A stretch of DNA of 64,000 nt from Anaeramoeba flamelloides (Eukaryota; Metamonada; Anaeramoebidae), in assembly GCA_027625915.1 (NCBI GenBank), contig JANTQA010000070.1:9119001-9183000 (forward strand), in the 5' to 3' direction. Of this stretch, positions 34,555 through 46,956 are shown piece after piece. The notes below the pieces were generated by a model. That model saw only the letters and a list, made by a program, of their open reading frames with translations. It was not told where the DNA came from and did no database searches. Every line of letters begins with the position of its first letter. Within the stretch, counting starts at the first letter, position 1. Both the position numbers and the translations under genes were made by a program.

Positions 34555-35890
34555 GAACAATTATAAAATGCAAAGATATTTTGAAAAATTTTTTTTTATT
34601 TTATTTTTCCTCTCAACTTTTAATTAATTAAAAGATAAATGGAATGTATTTAAATAAAAATTAATTGATATTATTTATTATTTTTTTTTTTTTTGATTTT
34701 TATATTTTTTACATTCATTTTGAAATTATAAAGTTTAATGAAAATTATATTAGTGCTCTTAAGTTCTAGATTTTCAAAAATTTGTGATAAAATTGGAGCT
34801 TTTAATTATTTCGTTTTACTCACTTGATTAATAGAAAAAAAGATCCATTTAACAAATGGAAAATCTAATATCCAATTGAACAGATAATGAATTTCTATTA
34901 AAATTGTTTGACGGAAATTTACATATGATTTCAGAGTTATTAATTTTTGATGATTTTTTTCTTGGCAATATTTCCTTAATAAAATTAAGCACTATTTTTT
35001 TCTGATTAATATTTTTCGAAATTAAGAACTAACTTAATTCAATTAAACACTGTGATAATTTTTTTTAGAATAAAAACACTCTCAACTTTGGAATATCGAA
35101 AATATTTTTTGGAATTAGTGTGCACTTTTTTTTTTTTTTGAAAAATTGGGGTTGAGAAAAGTTTGAAATCAAAGAATAAGTTAATATATTAAATTAGAAT
35201 GCTTTCCCAGAAAGTTTATCCTTTTAGTTTCACTTTTTTTTTATTTTACCATTTAAAAACTAAAAAAAACATTTGAGGACCAAATTAGTGCCTTTTGTGA
35301 AAAGAAAATTCCCCATAATTTAGAATTTGTTTTTGTAAATGAGTTAAAACAAGATAGTGTATCTAAAAATATACATAATTTCAAGGTTGAAATCAATGAT
35401 TTTGGCAATAAATGTTTTCAAGAAAAAGCTAAATTGAAACTTTATTTATTTTTATTTTATCATTTTGTTTTTTTAATTTTATTAATCAAAAGTATTTGAT
35501 CAGTTTTTCATTTTTAGTGTTTTTTGGGACGAAGGGACATATTACCTGAAATTCTTTTCTATTTTTGAAAACGAATCAATTTTCAAATTATTATTTTTAA
35601 CTTAAACACTATTATTATATAGGATAAAAAATCACAATCAATAGAAATCTAAAATATGTTGAATGTATCAGTCTTTTCTGACAAGGTGAAAAAATATTCA
35701 AATATGATCTTGATGGTATTGTTTACTTTCTGTTTTTTTATCTTTGAAGTATAAAAATTAAGGACTAAATAGAAACCTCAGATAAAAAAAGGTTTTCAGT
35801 GAGTTAAATTTTTTTCTTCGATTTTTTAAAAAAAGTGATTGATTACATTAATTTTATTTCTTGAATTCAGTAAATTTTTGATCTTATTTA
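34555..35890. other. Intergenic, no gene seen
   Basis: AT-rich noncoding DNA downstream of the FN3-GAR gene, with long T runs near 34681-34694 and 35127-35139. Confidence 0.5.
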
Positions 35891-36110
35891 CTATTAAATG
35901 TAAAATAAAAAGATCAAAATTTTCAGTCAGATCTACAAAAAATTCACTCATAGATATATTTCAAATCATAAAATGTAACAATTCTAAAATTAAATTCATA
36001 ATTTAAAATGGTTATTAGGATTTTAAAAATTTGAAATAGTTACCTGATTTTAAAAGCATTTTTTGGAAAGCTGAATGAAAATTTTGTTCAATTTATTTTG
36101 CAATAAACAG
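35891..36110. mobile_element. 220-bp TA-flanked MITE, copy 2
   Basis: Flanked by TA at 35889-35890 and 36111-36112. The left end CTATTAAATGTAAAATAAAA..GATCAAAATTTTCAG is inverted at the right, CTGAATGAAAATTTTG..TATTTTGCAATAAACAG. It has exactly the same length as the copy at 20666-20885, and no coding sequence. Confidence 0.75.
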
Positions 36111-36546
36111 TATTACCATTTTCTTAATTGTTCCATAATTGATTGTATTTCTGTAGTGAGTATTAATGAAAAGATTCTTCTTCTTTTTCTTTTTCAATTT
36201 TTTGATTTATTTCATAATTGTGTGATAAAAGTTGAGATTTTGAGATCTCTTTTCTGAAATATGGACAGTCATCTTGTTCAATACTTTTCATGATAAAATT
36301 AAGATCATTTGGTAAATTGTTATCAAAGTTATGTTAAAAATATGGTCTGAATTTGATTAACTCAAAATCTTGTTATGTTTTATTGCAAATTTTAATAAAA
36401 TTTTTTCACCTTTAATTAAAGCATGTTTATAAAGTCTAGAGTTCGTCTTTCTTTGAAATTGGTTATTTTAGAGATCACAATTTGTCTGCTTTGATAGAGT
36501 CATTTTTTTTATTTTTACTTTTTTTTTTTTCAAGAATGTTTTTTGA
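36111..36546. other. Upstream region of the coiled-coil gene
   Basis: AT-rich, ending in a poly-T stretch and CAAGAATG shortly before the start codon. Nothing else recognised. Confidence 0.45.
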
Positions 36547-37513
36547 ATGAGCAAGCCAAACAACAAAGTTTCTTTCCAAATACTAAACAAAAAATGGTCT
36601 GAGGTTATCAAGTTGAGAGGCGTTCAAGAACAACACCTAGAATTAAATAAATTGATATCTTCTTTTTATTTTTTGTTCACAAGCAAGAGTATACAAACAA
36701 AAAGTTTTACAAACACAAAATTTTTGACTCTTCGCTTTTCAGAGTTATTAGCAAACAAACTTCAAGACCTAAACAAAGAAATTCAAAACTTATTCTTAGA
36801 TCAGAAAAATCAACTACCGAAAAAAAAGAAAAAGGAAAATGAAAATGAAAATGAAAATGAGATAGAAACTGAAAAAACAAAAAAAATTGAAAAAGAAAAA
36901 TCAACTACCGAAAAAAAAAAAAAAGAAAAAGAAAAAGAAAAGGAAAAGGAAAATGAAAAAGAAAAGGAAAAAGAAAACGATTCTGTTAGAGAATTAGAAC
37001 AAATAAAATCATCTAAAATGAATATACAAACAAAAAAGATCAACGTGCACAAAAAACCACTTTCAAAAATTGCTTTTGAGTTAAAAAGATTCCAAAATTT
37101 AGAAACAATTCTTCAGAAGAACTTTGAAAATATTATTAAATTGATGGAAATAGTAGTAATATTAATCCGTTCACAAGAAAAATTATATATTGCAAAGCAT
37201 AATTTAATTGTTCCAATAATAACAATCCTTCAAACATTCCAAAAGTTTATTTTTAAAGAAAAAATTCTTAAAAATAAAAGCAATGTGAAAGGTAAAATAT
37301 TTTTTTTGTTTTTTGCTTTCAACATTGTTAATTATTAGATCTTTCATCCCAATGAAATAAGAAAAAACAGAAAACACAATTTTAATAATAAGTGAAAGAA
37401 CACGTTTCCAATTTCAATACCAAAACTTGGGGATAAAGGTTAAAGTTTCACCTGAAAAGAAAAAATTCTTTGCTTTATTCAAAATTAAAACCAAAAATCA
37501 AAAAGAATATTGA
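36547..37513 (+). CDS. Unrecognised coiled-coil protein, two exons
   Basis: Exon 1 is 36547-37291 and exon 2 is 37362-37513, giving 298 residues. The 70-nt intron (37292-37361) runs from GTAAAA to AATAAG. Splicing adds about 50 residues that look coding (ERTRFQFQYQ, GIKVKVSPEKKKFFALFKIK). Without splicing the frame ends at 37338 in a Phe-rich tail that is plainly intronic T-rich sequence. The N-terminus (KKWSEVIKLRGVQEQH) and the segment FQNLETILQKNFENIIKLME look helical, separated by a Lys/Glu/Asn low-complexity run (about residues 96-148). I do not recognise the family. An alternative acceptor at 37338 would end after a few residues and is less likely. Confidence 0.6.
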
Positions 37514-37575
37514 AAGAAACGAAAATTCCTAGACACTAAAACGTTTCAACTTCTTTAAATAGTTTTTTGTTCTAA

Positions 37576-38023
37576 CCGTTCTGGAAAAAAATTGTCAAAT
37601 CGGATTTAATTGTAAGACCTTAGTGAAAATGAAAATTTTTCAATTATTTTTTTACTTATTTTTTAATGATCAATGAAGATATATCAAATTGATATTCCCC
37701 AAACTTGATTAATACCTATTGTTAAAATCTTATAGTCAATTTCGCCTGAATGGGAAAAACAGAACAACAAAAAAAAAAAAAAAAAATTCACTTTTACCAA
37801 GTTTTTCAATTAAATCTCAAATTTTGTTAAATTAAACATGCTTAAATTTTGGTTTTAATGTGATGTTTTGAATTAATTTTTAATTTCAATAATCAACCTA
37901 ATTTTTGGACTTATGTTTTTGTTTTCAAATTAACAAAAAAAGACATTAAAAAATATTTCAAAATTAGAACATTTACTATTGTTTTACAATTAAAACCGAT
38001 TTGACAATTTTTTTCCCGAATGG
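37576..38023. mobile_element. 440-bp MITE-like element, copy 2
   Basis: Flanked by TAA at 37573-37575 and 38024-38026. The left end CCGTTCTGGAAAAAAATTGT..CAAATCGG is the inverse of the right end CCGATTTGACAATTTTTTTC..CCGAATGG, about 36 of 40 positions. The interior is collinear (reverse orientation) with 11688-12126. The three-base TAA duplication would fit a PIF/Harbinger-type nonautonomous element, but the superfamily is a guess. Confidence 0.7.
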
Positions 38024-39632
38024 TAAACAAAGTTCAAAGTCAATTTTGTATCTTGGACATTTGTTACTTCCTTTTTGTTTACATGCGGATTTTGTTTATG
38101 GTTTTTTTGTGATTTTGTTTTTTGATTGCTTATTCTTGTTCAAAATATTAACAATACCAATAAACTCTAAATCATTTGTCAATTTTCACCAACTTTCCAT
38201 TCTATATCTCAGGTAAAATAAAAAAAAATAATTAAATTAAAAACTTTGTTGATCGTCAGGTTTAGTATTACTAACCCTTGATCAATAAAAAAAAAAATAT
38301 AATTTAATCAAAATCATTATGTTTTGAAATTCTGTAAATTTAGTAAATGATAATTTGTAATTATTTAAAAGAACACACTTGATGCGGAAGTTTGAAATTA
38401 TCAATTTTTAATCAATATTTTTTTTATTTGATTGATACTGTAATTTTTCAATTAACGAATGAAAGAAATCTATTTCAATTTCTCAAAACCCCTTTTCATT
38501 ACAAGTCGTATAATGAACTCAACGTCAAATAAAGATTAAGTAAGTTGGTACATTTTCCCCTTTTTGAAAAATTTAATCGTGTAAATCTTACTAAAAAAAA
38601 ATTAGAGTGTCACAAGGTATTTAAAACTTTGAAACTCAAATACCATTCACCACTTTATTTTTAAAAAGAAAACGAACCCAAAGTAAACCAGAGTGGAATT
38701 TTTTAATTTTTTTATTATTTTTTGGAACATTTTTTTTGATTAAATCTTTGTTAATTTAATTTTTGTTTTAGAATCGAGAAATGTGCTTAGATGGATGTAT
38801 ATATTAGTCAAAAGAAAAACCAAAAAAAAATATACCTGGGAAGGTGTGTATTTTAGACAAATCTTTTCTTTATTATTGTAGACCAAACAAAAAAGAACAC
38901 CTTTCCAAATAAACTTGTTGAAATCAAGATTGAAAAAAATTTTCAACACAAGCATTATTTTCAAATGATCTTTCTTTTTTATCTTCTTAATTTGGAACTG
39001 GAATAAATAAGGGATTTATAACCCTGGATTTCTCGCCCATTCCTTTTATTATACAACAAAACATTTTTTATCCAAATTTGTTTACAAAATTCTTTTTTCA
39101 AATATTTTTATCAAACTAAGCGAAAACAAAGAATAATGTTTTCAAAGAAGAAAGGAAAAATATTGAATTCTCGAAATCCAAAAATAACTACCTCAAGTTC
39201 AAACTGAAAGAAAAAGAAAATATGGAGAAAAAAAATTTGAAAGTAACATTCCTAATTCTTTTGTTGTCATTTCAAATTGTTTAAAAATAAAAAATTTTAA
39301 AATCAAACAAATTCATCTAATGAACCTACATTTCTGAACATGTATTTAAAAAATAACATATTTTCTAAAACCAAAATAAGAATTAGCTAAATTAAATGAA
39401 ATTTGAATTACAATTTCATTTTTGAAAATTTTTTAGAAATAAAAAGTAATTTTTTTCTTATAAAATTTTTCACATAATAGTTTTTTCATGAAGAATTAAA
39501 AACAATTACAAATTAAGAATAAGTAACTATATCGAATATTTCAGATAAGATTAATAAATAAATAATTTTTTTTATTTTTTCTTGATCAATTTTTTAATTA
39601 TTTGGATTTCCATTTTTTAATTGATAGGAAAA
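38024..39632. other. Intergenic, no gene seen
   Basis: AT-rich noncoding DNA. The longest open frames (38001-38216 on +, 38740-38964 on -) have no recognisable content. Confidence 0.45.
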
Positions 39633-40336
39633 TAAACTCTGTTTCAGTCAAAGGGGCCGAACATTTTTTTCAAATATCAATTATTTTATATAATTGACCT
39701 TTGAAGAACAAATAAGAAATAAAGAGAATAATACACCTCAAAGAAATGTTGATACATGTCTGAAAGAAAACTAATTAATCACAAGATTTTCTTGAAAATT
39801 GAAAAACTCAAATTCTTATGGTCCTATTGAGAAAAACAAGGATGTTCGTTTTGAACTTCTACTGGTATTTGAATAATAAATATGAAACATTTTTCACTTC
39901 ATTTTCCATACTTTTCTTTTAGAAACCAAGCCCCCAAACAAAGTTTGTTGGTATTTGTGGTCTCTATTTGAAAAAGGAAATGAAAATGAAGTGAAAATTT
40001 TTCACATTTATTAAACAAATATCAAGATCAAAGATCGAATTGAATTGCAATAGAAACCAATAGATTTCTCAACAATCTTTACATGGTTTCAATGACATTA
40101 GAATAACACGTTTTTACCAAGTGACTATTGATCTTGCAATAAAAAATTTTTTGCAAATGAATGATGTTTTTAAAAAAAAAATCGAAAAAAAAAAACAAAA
40201 ATGTGTAGAAATGTGAAAAAATGATTTCAATTTTGAAAATTTCCAAAATAAAATTTTTCTTCTAATATCTATGCAAACCCTTTAAACACGTGTATTTCAC
40301 CCATTACAACTGGGCCCCTTTGACTGAAAAATAGTT
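39633..40336. mobile_element. MITE-like element B, carrying a nested insertion
   Basis: The left end TAAACTCTGTTTCAGTCAAA..GGGGCC is inverted at the right, GGGCCCCTTTGACTGAAAAA..TAGTTTA (40312-40336). The interior aligns with neighbouring element C (40337-40907) except for about 160 bp at 39863-40024. Noncoding. Confidence 0.65.
39863..40024. mobile_element. Small nested MITE-like element inside B
   Basis: Absent from the aligned position of element C. It has inverted ends: TATTTGAATAATAAATATGA..TTTTTCACTTCATTTTC at the left, and GAAAATGAAGTGAAAATTTT..CACATTTATTAAACAAATA at the right. A fragment of the same family seems to lie near 9890. Noncoding. Confidence 0.6.
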
Positions 40337-40907
40337 TAGAAACTTTTTTTCAGTCAAATGGTTCCAGCAAAAAAATTTTCCAAATATCAATTATTATTTA
40401 TAATTGACTTTTAAAGAACAAAAAAGAAACAAGTTGAATAATAAACATCAAAGAATAGTTGATACCCATCTGAAGCAAACATAATCAATCAATGTATTTT
40501 CTTGAAAATTGAAAAACCAAAATTCTTAGTTATCTCTATAGAGAAAAACTACAATGCTCATTTTTGATCTTAAATTGAAGATCCAAATAAAATTCCAATT
40601 GAAATCAATATGATTTCTCTACAATCATTTTCACACTGTTTCAATCACATTAGAATAACACATTTTTACTTAGTGACTTTGGATCTTGAAATAAAAAAAA
40701 AAATTGAAAAACAATGACTCTGAAAAATAGAAAATAAGAAAAAACAAACGTGTGAAAAAATGCAAAAATAAAGCAAAATGCGAAAAAATGATTTCAATTT
40801 TTAAATTTCCAAAATTAAATTTTCTTCTAATACAAATTCAAATCCTTTTAAGCACATGTGATCCCTTCATTACAACTGGTCACCCCTGACTGGAAAATAG
40901 ACTATAT
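40337..40907. mobile_element. MITE-like element C, adjacent to B
   Basis: The left end AAACTTTTTTTCAGTCAAAT..GGTTCCAG and right end CTGGTCACCCCTGACTGGAA..AATAG are inverted but more worn than B. The interior aligns with B (AATATCAATTATT, TTGATAC, AGAATAACAC..TTTTTAC, ATTACAACTGG). The two copies sit head to tail with almost no spacer. Confidence 0.6.
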
Positions 40908-42205
40908 TTTACTATACTTATCCCACCCCCCTTTTTATTGAAACACTGGTATATTGAGTTCAATTATTTTAATGATTCAATTTCTCAGAAAGAGAGGAAT
41001 TTAAAATTAGTAAAATCTACCTTTTGGGAATCCCTCCTTAAAAACAAAAATTCTTTGACATTAATTTGATTTTTTCCTTATTGAACTTTCAAATTAAAAT
41101 TAAAATTTTTTAAATGAGAATTTACAGAATTAAGAAAATAAAAAATTGCAATGATTAATTTAAAAGAAAATATTTTTGTTTAAGAAAAAAAATGAAAAGA
41201 AATTAAGAAAAATATTATCAAAATTATCTTTTTAGATTTATTTCAATTATGATAGAATAATACTTCTCTTTTTTAAAAAAATGGAACAAATAACATGCTT
41301 TTTGAAAAAGATTAATTTTTATTTGTCAAATTATTATTTTTTCTTTTGAATAACATCATTTCCTTTTTATTATTATTTCTGTTTTATTTCATTTCCAAAA
41401 AAGAATGATAAATTTATTCTTAAAATATCTTTATTCGACTTTATTCCAATGAAATTATTTAATCATCCAAAATTATTATTCATCATTTATTAAATCTTCC
41501 TTATAATTCAAATTTGTTTTATTTTCTTTTTGATCTTAAAAAAATTTTTTTATAAAAAGTTAAATATCAATAAAATTTCAAAGAAAATAAAAACCTAATA
41601 ACTGTATTTTATTGTTTCAAAAAATAGTTTTTATACTTTTTTTTTTTTTTTTTTTATTGAAATTGGTCTTGACTCGTTTTGTCGTCTAAATAAAGTCTGT
41701 AATTTTTTTTTAATTTTTTTGGAAATATTTTTATGAATATATTTTAAAATATACAATAGGTGCAGATTCAATTGTATTAATATCCCTCTTAATTTTATAT
41801 CACCAATTCTCAAATAACAAGACTAAAAAGAAAATATTATTTGAAATACTAAAAAAAAAATAAAATACCCAACTTTTTTAGAAATATCTTATTTTCGTTT
41901 TGATTTTAGTCTTAATTGATTGAATAATGAAAAATTAGTTTATTTTTTTGATTGAAAACTATTTGGCCAAATAAAAATTATTCTTTAATTCAGAATTAAA
42001 ATTATTCTTTGGAATGTTGATTGGTATTTTTTGATTAAAATTAAAACAAAATAATTTCTTTTCCAATTAAAAAATTACCAAGATCATTTTTTTCAATTTT
42101 TTTATTTTACTTTTTTTCTTTTGCTCTTTCTTTTCTTCATGTTTATTAATAATATTTCTTTTTAAAATCTATTAACCAAAAAAAAAAAAAAAAAAAAAAA
42201 AAAAA
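40908..42205. repeat. Intergenic or intronic DNA with old repeat blocks (41.4-41.9 kb)
   Basis: About 41400-41520 matches 61545-61670 (AAATTTATTCTTAAAATATC, CATCCAAAATTATTATTCAT). About 41620-41890 matches 62740-62990 and parts of 60360-60510 (TTTTATTGAAATT, TAATATCCCTCTTAATTTTA, AACAAGACTAAAAAG). The function is unknown. Upstream exons of the BEACH gene must lie here or further left, but I could not identify any. A poly-A run at 42177-42205 precedes the first readable exon. Confidence 0.5.
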
Positions 42206-45200
42206 GAATTAAATAATTTTATTGGCCTCAGTTGCACACTTATTACTAATTGCTTAAATTTAAATAAAAGTATTGAATCGTTAACTGATACAAAGATCAT
42301 TACAAGATTATTTGAACTGATTGTTTCATTTAATGAAAATAATAAAATTCAATTTTATTTATTATCAGGGTTAATAAATGTATTTTCAGAAATTATTATT
42401 ATTTCATATTCATCATTTAATCAATATTTATTGCAAAATAACATCATAGAATATTTGATAGACACATTAAATCACCCAATTCCAATTGTTTCTAATTATT
42501 TAACAAAGTTACTTTTCCAAATTTTATTAAATAGCGGAGAATACTATTCTGATATTTATAAAAGATTTGAAACCAACAACGCATTTAATGTTATTGTCAA
42601 GGTATTAATTAATAGTTTACAGCAAAATGAATATGAATTAAATGAATTAATTATTATTTTAAATTATTGGAAAAATTTAATTTTTCAAATAATTAAAGAA
42701 TCAAAAGCATCCAAAAATTATTTTTTTTTTAAAAAAACATCATCCGTTTCAAATTTGTTACCATGTATTTCGTTACATTCTTTCTTTATTCAATATTCCC
42801 AATTAAATTTAAAAACTTCTCTTTCAAAGACGATTGAATCCCAATTAACCACCTTCATTATTAAACTCTTTAATTATAACACACAAATGTATGATTTATT
42901 AAAAGAATCTCAAGTTTTACTTCATTTTTATCAGGTTTTTGATCAGTTTTTAATTTCTACACAAAAAAAATTAATAAAAATAATTGAAATTTTGATTATT
43001 AAATATAAAATTAACCCAATAGATGAATTAAACGAAATTTTATTTTTAATTAAGAATGAGACAATTCATAATATTATATTGGAATGTTTTTTAAAAATGA
43101 TTTATAAAATAATCTCTTTAGATGAATCCATTTATTTTGTTTTTTTTGATTTAGGAATCTTAGATATTTTATTAAAATTATTTCATAAATTCAGATCATC
43201 ACTACAATCTTATGATAATGTAAAAAAATCAAGAATAAAAATTCAATACGAAAATGAATTACCAAAAGAAAATAACAATAAAAATAGTAACAATGATAAG
43301 AATAAGAATAACAACACGAATAAAGAAAGACAAGAAGAACAAAATGTCCAAAAAAAAAAAAAAAAAAAAAAATCATTAAAAATTTATCAAAATTTAATTT
43401 CACTAATAATAATATTTTTCAAAAAAGATAATTCATTTTGGTCAAATCATACAACATTAGATTTAATTTGGTTATTTTCAAATAAGCAATATTTTTTAGA
43501 AACTAGACAATTATTTTTTTTAGTAATGAAAGAAAATCCAAATCGCCAAATAACTTTTTTACTACAACAATTAGACGTAAATAATTTTAATAATACCCCA
43601 ACAAAAATTAAAGTTTTAAACTCTATATATTATTTAGTACAATCAGAAATTAACCTTAAAGAAATAATTTTTCAAAAAATGGAAGGATTTTTAATCTGTT
43701 TAAACTGTCTAAATTATTTTAGAGGAAACAAGAAAAACAAAACACAAGAAATTAATGGAAATGAAAATGCGAACCAAGAAATAAAAAAATGCGATAAAGA
43801 GAAAGAAAAGGTCATCGACAACAAAGATAAGAATGGAAATGAAAAGGAAAAGGATAATGATGATGATGATAAAAGAGAAAAAGGAAAAGAAAAAGAAAAA
43901 AAGAAAAATAAAGAAAAAGGAAAAGATGATCAAGATGAAGATAGTAATTTTATTAATAAAGAGGAAGAGAAAGAGAAAGAAAAGAGCAAAGAAAAAGAGA
44001 AAGAAAATGAAAAAGAAAAAGATGATCAAGATGAAGATAGTAATATTATTAATAAAGAGAAAGAGGAAGAGAAAGAGGAAGAGAAAGAGGAAGAGAAAGA
44101 GAAAGAGAAAGAGAAAGAGAAAGAGGAAGAGGAAGAGAAAGAGAAAGAGAAAGAGAAAGAGAAAGAGAAAGAGAAAGAGAAAGAGAAAGAGAAAGAGAAA
44201 GAGAAAGAGAAAGAGAAAGAGAAAGAGAAAGAGAAAGAGAAAGAGAAAGAGAAAGAGAAAGAGAAAGAGGAAGAGAAAGAGAAAGAGAAAGAGGAAGAGA
44301 AAGAGAAAGAGACAGAGAAAGAGAAAGAAAAAGAAAAAGAAAAAGAAAAAGAGAAAGAGAAAGAAAAGGACAAAGAAAAGAATAAAAAAAAAGAAAAAGA
44401 ACATGTTGATCAAGATGAAGATGCAAATGATAATGATAAGGAAGATAAAAAAAATTCACATCAAGAAATTCAAAAAGAAAAAGGAAATGGATTTGATTTC
44501 ACCTATTTGAAAGCAATTTTTTGTTTTTTAATTGAAGGATTAAAAAATTCAATAAAAAATAGAAAGATATTTCAAAAGGAAATAATTCATTCTTTTAAAG
44601 TATTAATTGAAAACTTTGAAATATTAAAGCAAGAACAAAATAATGAAAATTGTTATAAAGTTTTTCTACTTTTATTAGATTTATCGATCGAATCAACCTC
44701 CTTAATCAATTTTAATCAAAATTGGGAATTTAATTCGATAAATGAATTAAATATTAAAAACCCACAAATAATTAAAATGATTTTAAATATGATGCATAAT
44801 CTTGATTATAAATATATGGAAATAATTTTGAAACGTTTGTTAGGTATAGCAGGTTCAAATGAAAATAATTGGCAATTATTAGGTTACCAAAATATATTAC
44901 AATTGATTTTAAAAAAATATAAAAAGATTTTGTTTGATAATACAAATAAGAAATTGAAAGAAAGCTTTTATGGACTCATACATGGGATTGGATTAAATTC
45001 AATTTCCAGTTTTGAATTGAGAAAATATTTAAAATTAATTCAAAAACAATCAATATTAAATCAAAATTTATCAAAATCAACAACTGATATCGGAATGAAA
45101 TCAAAAAAAATAATACCATCTGAATTATTAAATATTATTACAGAAATTAGTAAAAAAAAAAAAGTAATAACTAATATCCAATTCAATTCAAATTCAAATA

Positions 45201-46868
45201 TAGAAATTTATAAAAAAGGTTGGAAATTTGAAAACAGCCAAAATTCTTTTTCCATTTCACTTTGGATTCAAATTTCAAATTTTTATCAAAACAATGATGT
45301 TGATATTAACGTTGGTAATGGACAAGATAAAGATAAAGATAAAGCCGAATTGGATGATCTGAAAGAAGAAACCAAGAAGAAACAGAAAGAAAAAACAGAA
45401 AATGAACCAATTTATTTATTTCATGTTTGTAATCAAAAAGAAAAAAATTTTTCATTAATTCTTAATATCTTTAATTCTACATTAAAAATTAAAACTCAAA
45501 ATAAAAAATGGTACCAATTTAAAAAACATCTGTTTAACAAAACAAAATGGTATAACATTATTTTAATTTTTAATAAAAAAACATTCCAATCAGACCAAAT
45601 AACGTTGTATGTAAATGGTGAATTTATTGAAACTATTAATGCAAAATATCCAAATTTTAATGATACACAAGAAAAAATAATTATAGGAAAGCCAAAGAAA
45701 TTTTTTAATAAAAAAAATAATCCAAAATGGAATTTAATTAATTTAATATTTTATAATAGTTTTATATCTCCTTTAGAGATTTTTTCTTTATATTTATTAG
45801 GACCTAATTTTTTTGGAAGCTTTATTCAGCCAATGAATCAATTTATAAATTATTATTCCTTTAATAACAAAAATATCAATAAATTTTTAAAAATTCAAGA
45901 TGTGCTAATGAACCAAGAAAATAGTAGTAGCAATACTAATAGTGAGAAAAAGGGCAAAAAAGAAATTACTAATAGCAAAGATAATTTTTTAAAGATTGAA
46001 AACAACGATGAATTTTATGATGAGGATGATGAAGAAGAAATGAAAAATAAAAATAAAAAACATTTAAGAAATGAAAAAAAAAAATTAATTTTTGATTTTT
46101 TTAACAACCATTTTTTAAAGAAACCACCATTAGTCAACGAAAGGATCATTTATTATTTAAATCCATATTCCCAAATGAAACAAAAGCAAAAAAATTATTT
46201 TTTAAATGCAGTTTCAAATAATGGCGAACCTAAAGGAACTATAAATGGCAATCTGAGATATATTACAAATAATGGGTGTTTAAATCAATTTATTAATATT
46301 GATTTGATGAATTTATTACTATTATTTCGAAATTTTGAAAATAGTCAAGATTTAGAAAACATTTTACAAATATTGTATTCAATTTTAATTTCTAATGCCT
46401 TGTATCAAAGAGAATTTGAAAGAAAAAATGGTTACAAGATTTTGTCGTATTTAGTATTATTAAAAAAACAGTTTATTAATAAAAATATTATAAATTTATT
46501 ATTTAGCCTGGTTGGAGATCAAAAAAAAAATCCAATTATTTCAAACAAAAGAGCATTAAATTATTTAATTTTGTCTCGAAATATTTGGAGAAATTTCCCA
46601 ATTGAAATACAACTGCAAATATATCAAAATCTATTAAATTATTTCCAATTTAATTACTATTCCCAATTAAATTTAAAAATCTTAAAAAAATTAAACATTC
46701 TTCAACATATTTTAATAATGTTAGAAGAAGAAAATATCTCAATCAAGCTATTCCCAATATTCAATAAAATTTTAATTTATTACTTAATTAATTCAAAAAA
46801 TATTAATGATTTCAAGTTAATTATATCTTCCGTGAATATTCAAATTTATAAATTATTTAATTATAGCA

Positions 46869-46873
<5 letters not shown>
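42206..46873 (+). CDS. WDFY3/ALFY-like BEACH protein, N-terminal part (5' incomplete)
   Basis: The frame is open from the poly-A run without a Met for more than 200 codons (LNNFIGLSCTLITNCLN, then LFELIVSFNENNKIQFYLLS), so the start lies in an unidentified upstream exon. The exon probably begins after an AG at about 42206 or 42230. The content is alpha-helical armadillo-like sequence, a long EK/EEK low-complexity run encoded by (GAGAAA)n (about 43940-44395), and a ConA-like lectin/LamG-type beta sandwich at about 45170-45850 (FSISLWIQISNF, KWYNIILIF, ITLYVNGEFIETINAKYPNF, KIIIGKP), which is characteristic of BEACH proteins. More helical sequence follows. The frame ends at TAA at 46871-46873, just as a (TAA)n tract begins. 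The protein clearly continues in another frame at 46957. Family role: autophagy and membrane-trafficking scaffold. Confidence 0.75.
43940..44395 (+). repeat. (GAGAAA)n coding hexanucleotide tract
   Basis: About 450 bases of GAGAAA units with GAGGAA variants, encoding alternating Glu-Lys and EEK. The strand is almost purely purine. It can read in other frames as basic (KRKRKR) or, on the opposite strand, as Leu/Phe or Ser/Phe runs, which are shadows. Confidence 0.95.

Positions 46874-46952
<79 letters not shown>
46871..46952. repeat. (TAA)n trinucleotide tract at a reading-frame break
   Basis: About 27 TAA/AAT units. In the upstream frame it reads stop codons, in the downstream frame Ile, and in the third frame Asn. 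It joins two frames of the same BEACH gene. Confidence 0.95.
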
Positions 46953-46956
46953 CATA

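Noticed and set aside
37339-37355. Acceptor at 37338 for the coiled-coil gene
   Set aside because: It leads to a stop after five residues, whereas the acceptor at 37361 opens a 50-residue coding-looking exon.
43709-44459. Long minus-strand and alternative-frame open frames rich in Leu/Phe, Ser/Phe or Lys/Arg
   Set aside because: They are mirror readings of the (GAGAAA)n coding tract of the BEACH gene.
46871-46952. Stop-codon reassignment (TAA read as Gln) to bridge the BEACH frames
   Set aside because: Gln is written CAA/CAG in all genes, conserved domains contain no in-frame TAA/TAG/TGA, and read-through would not correct the two-base frame shift.
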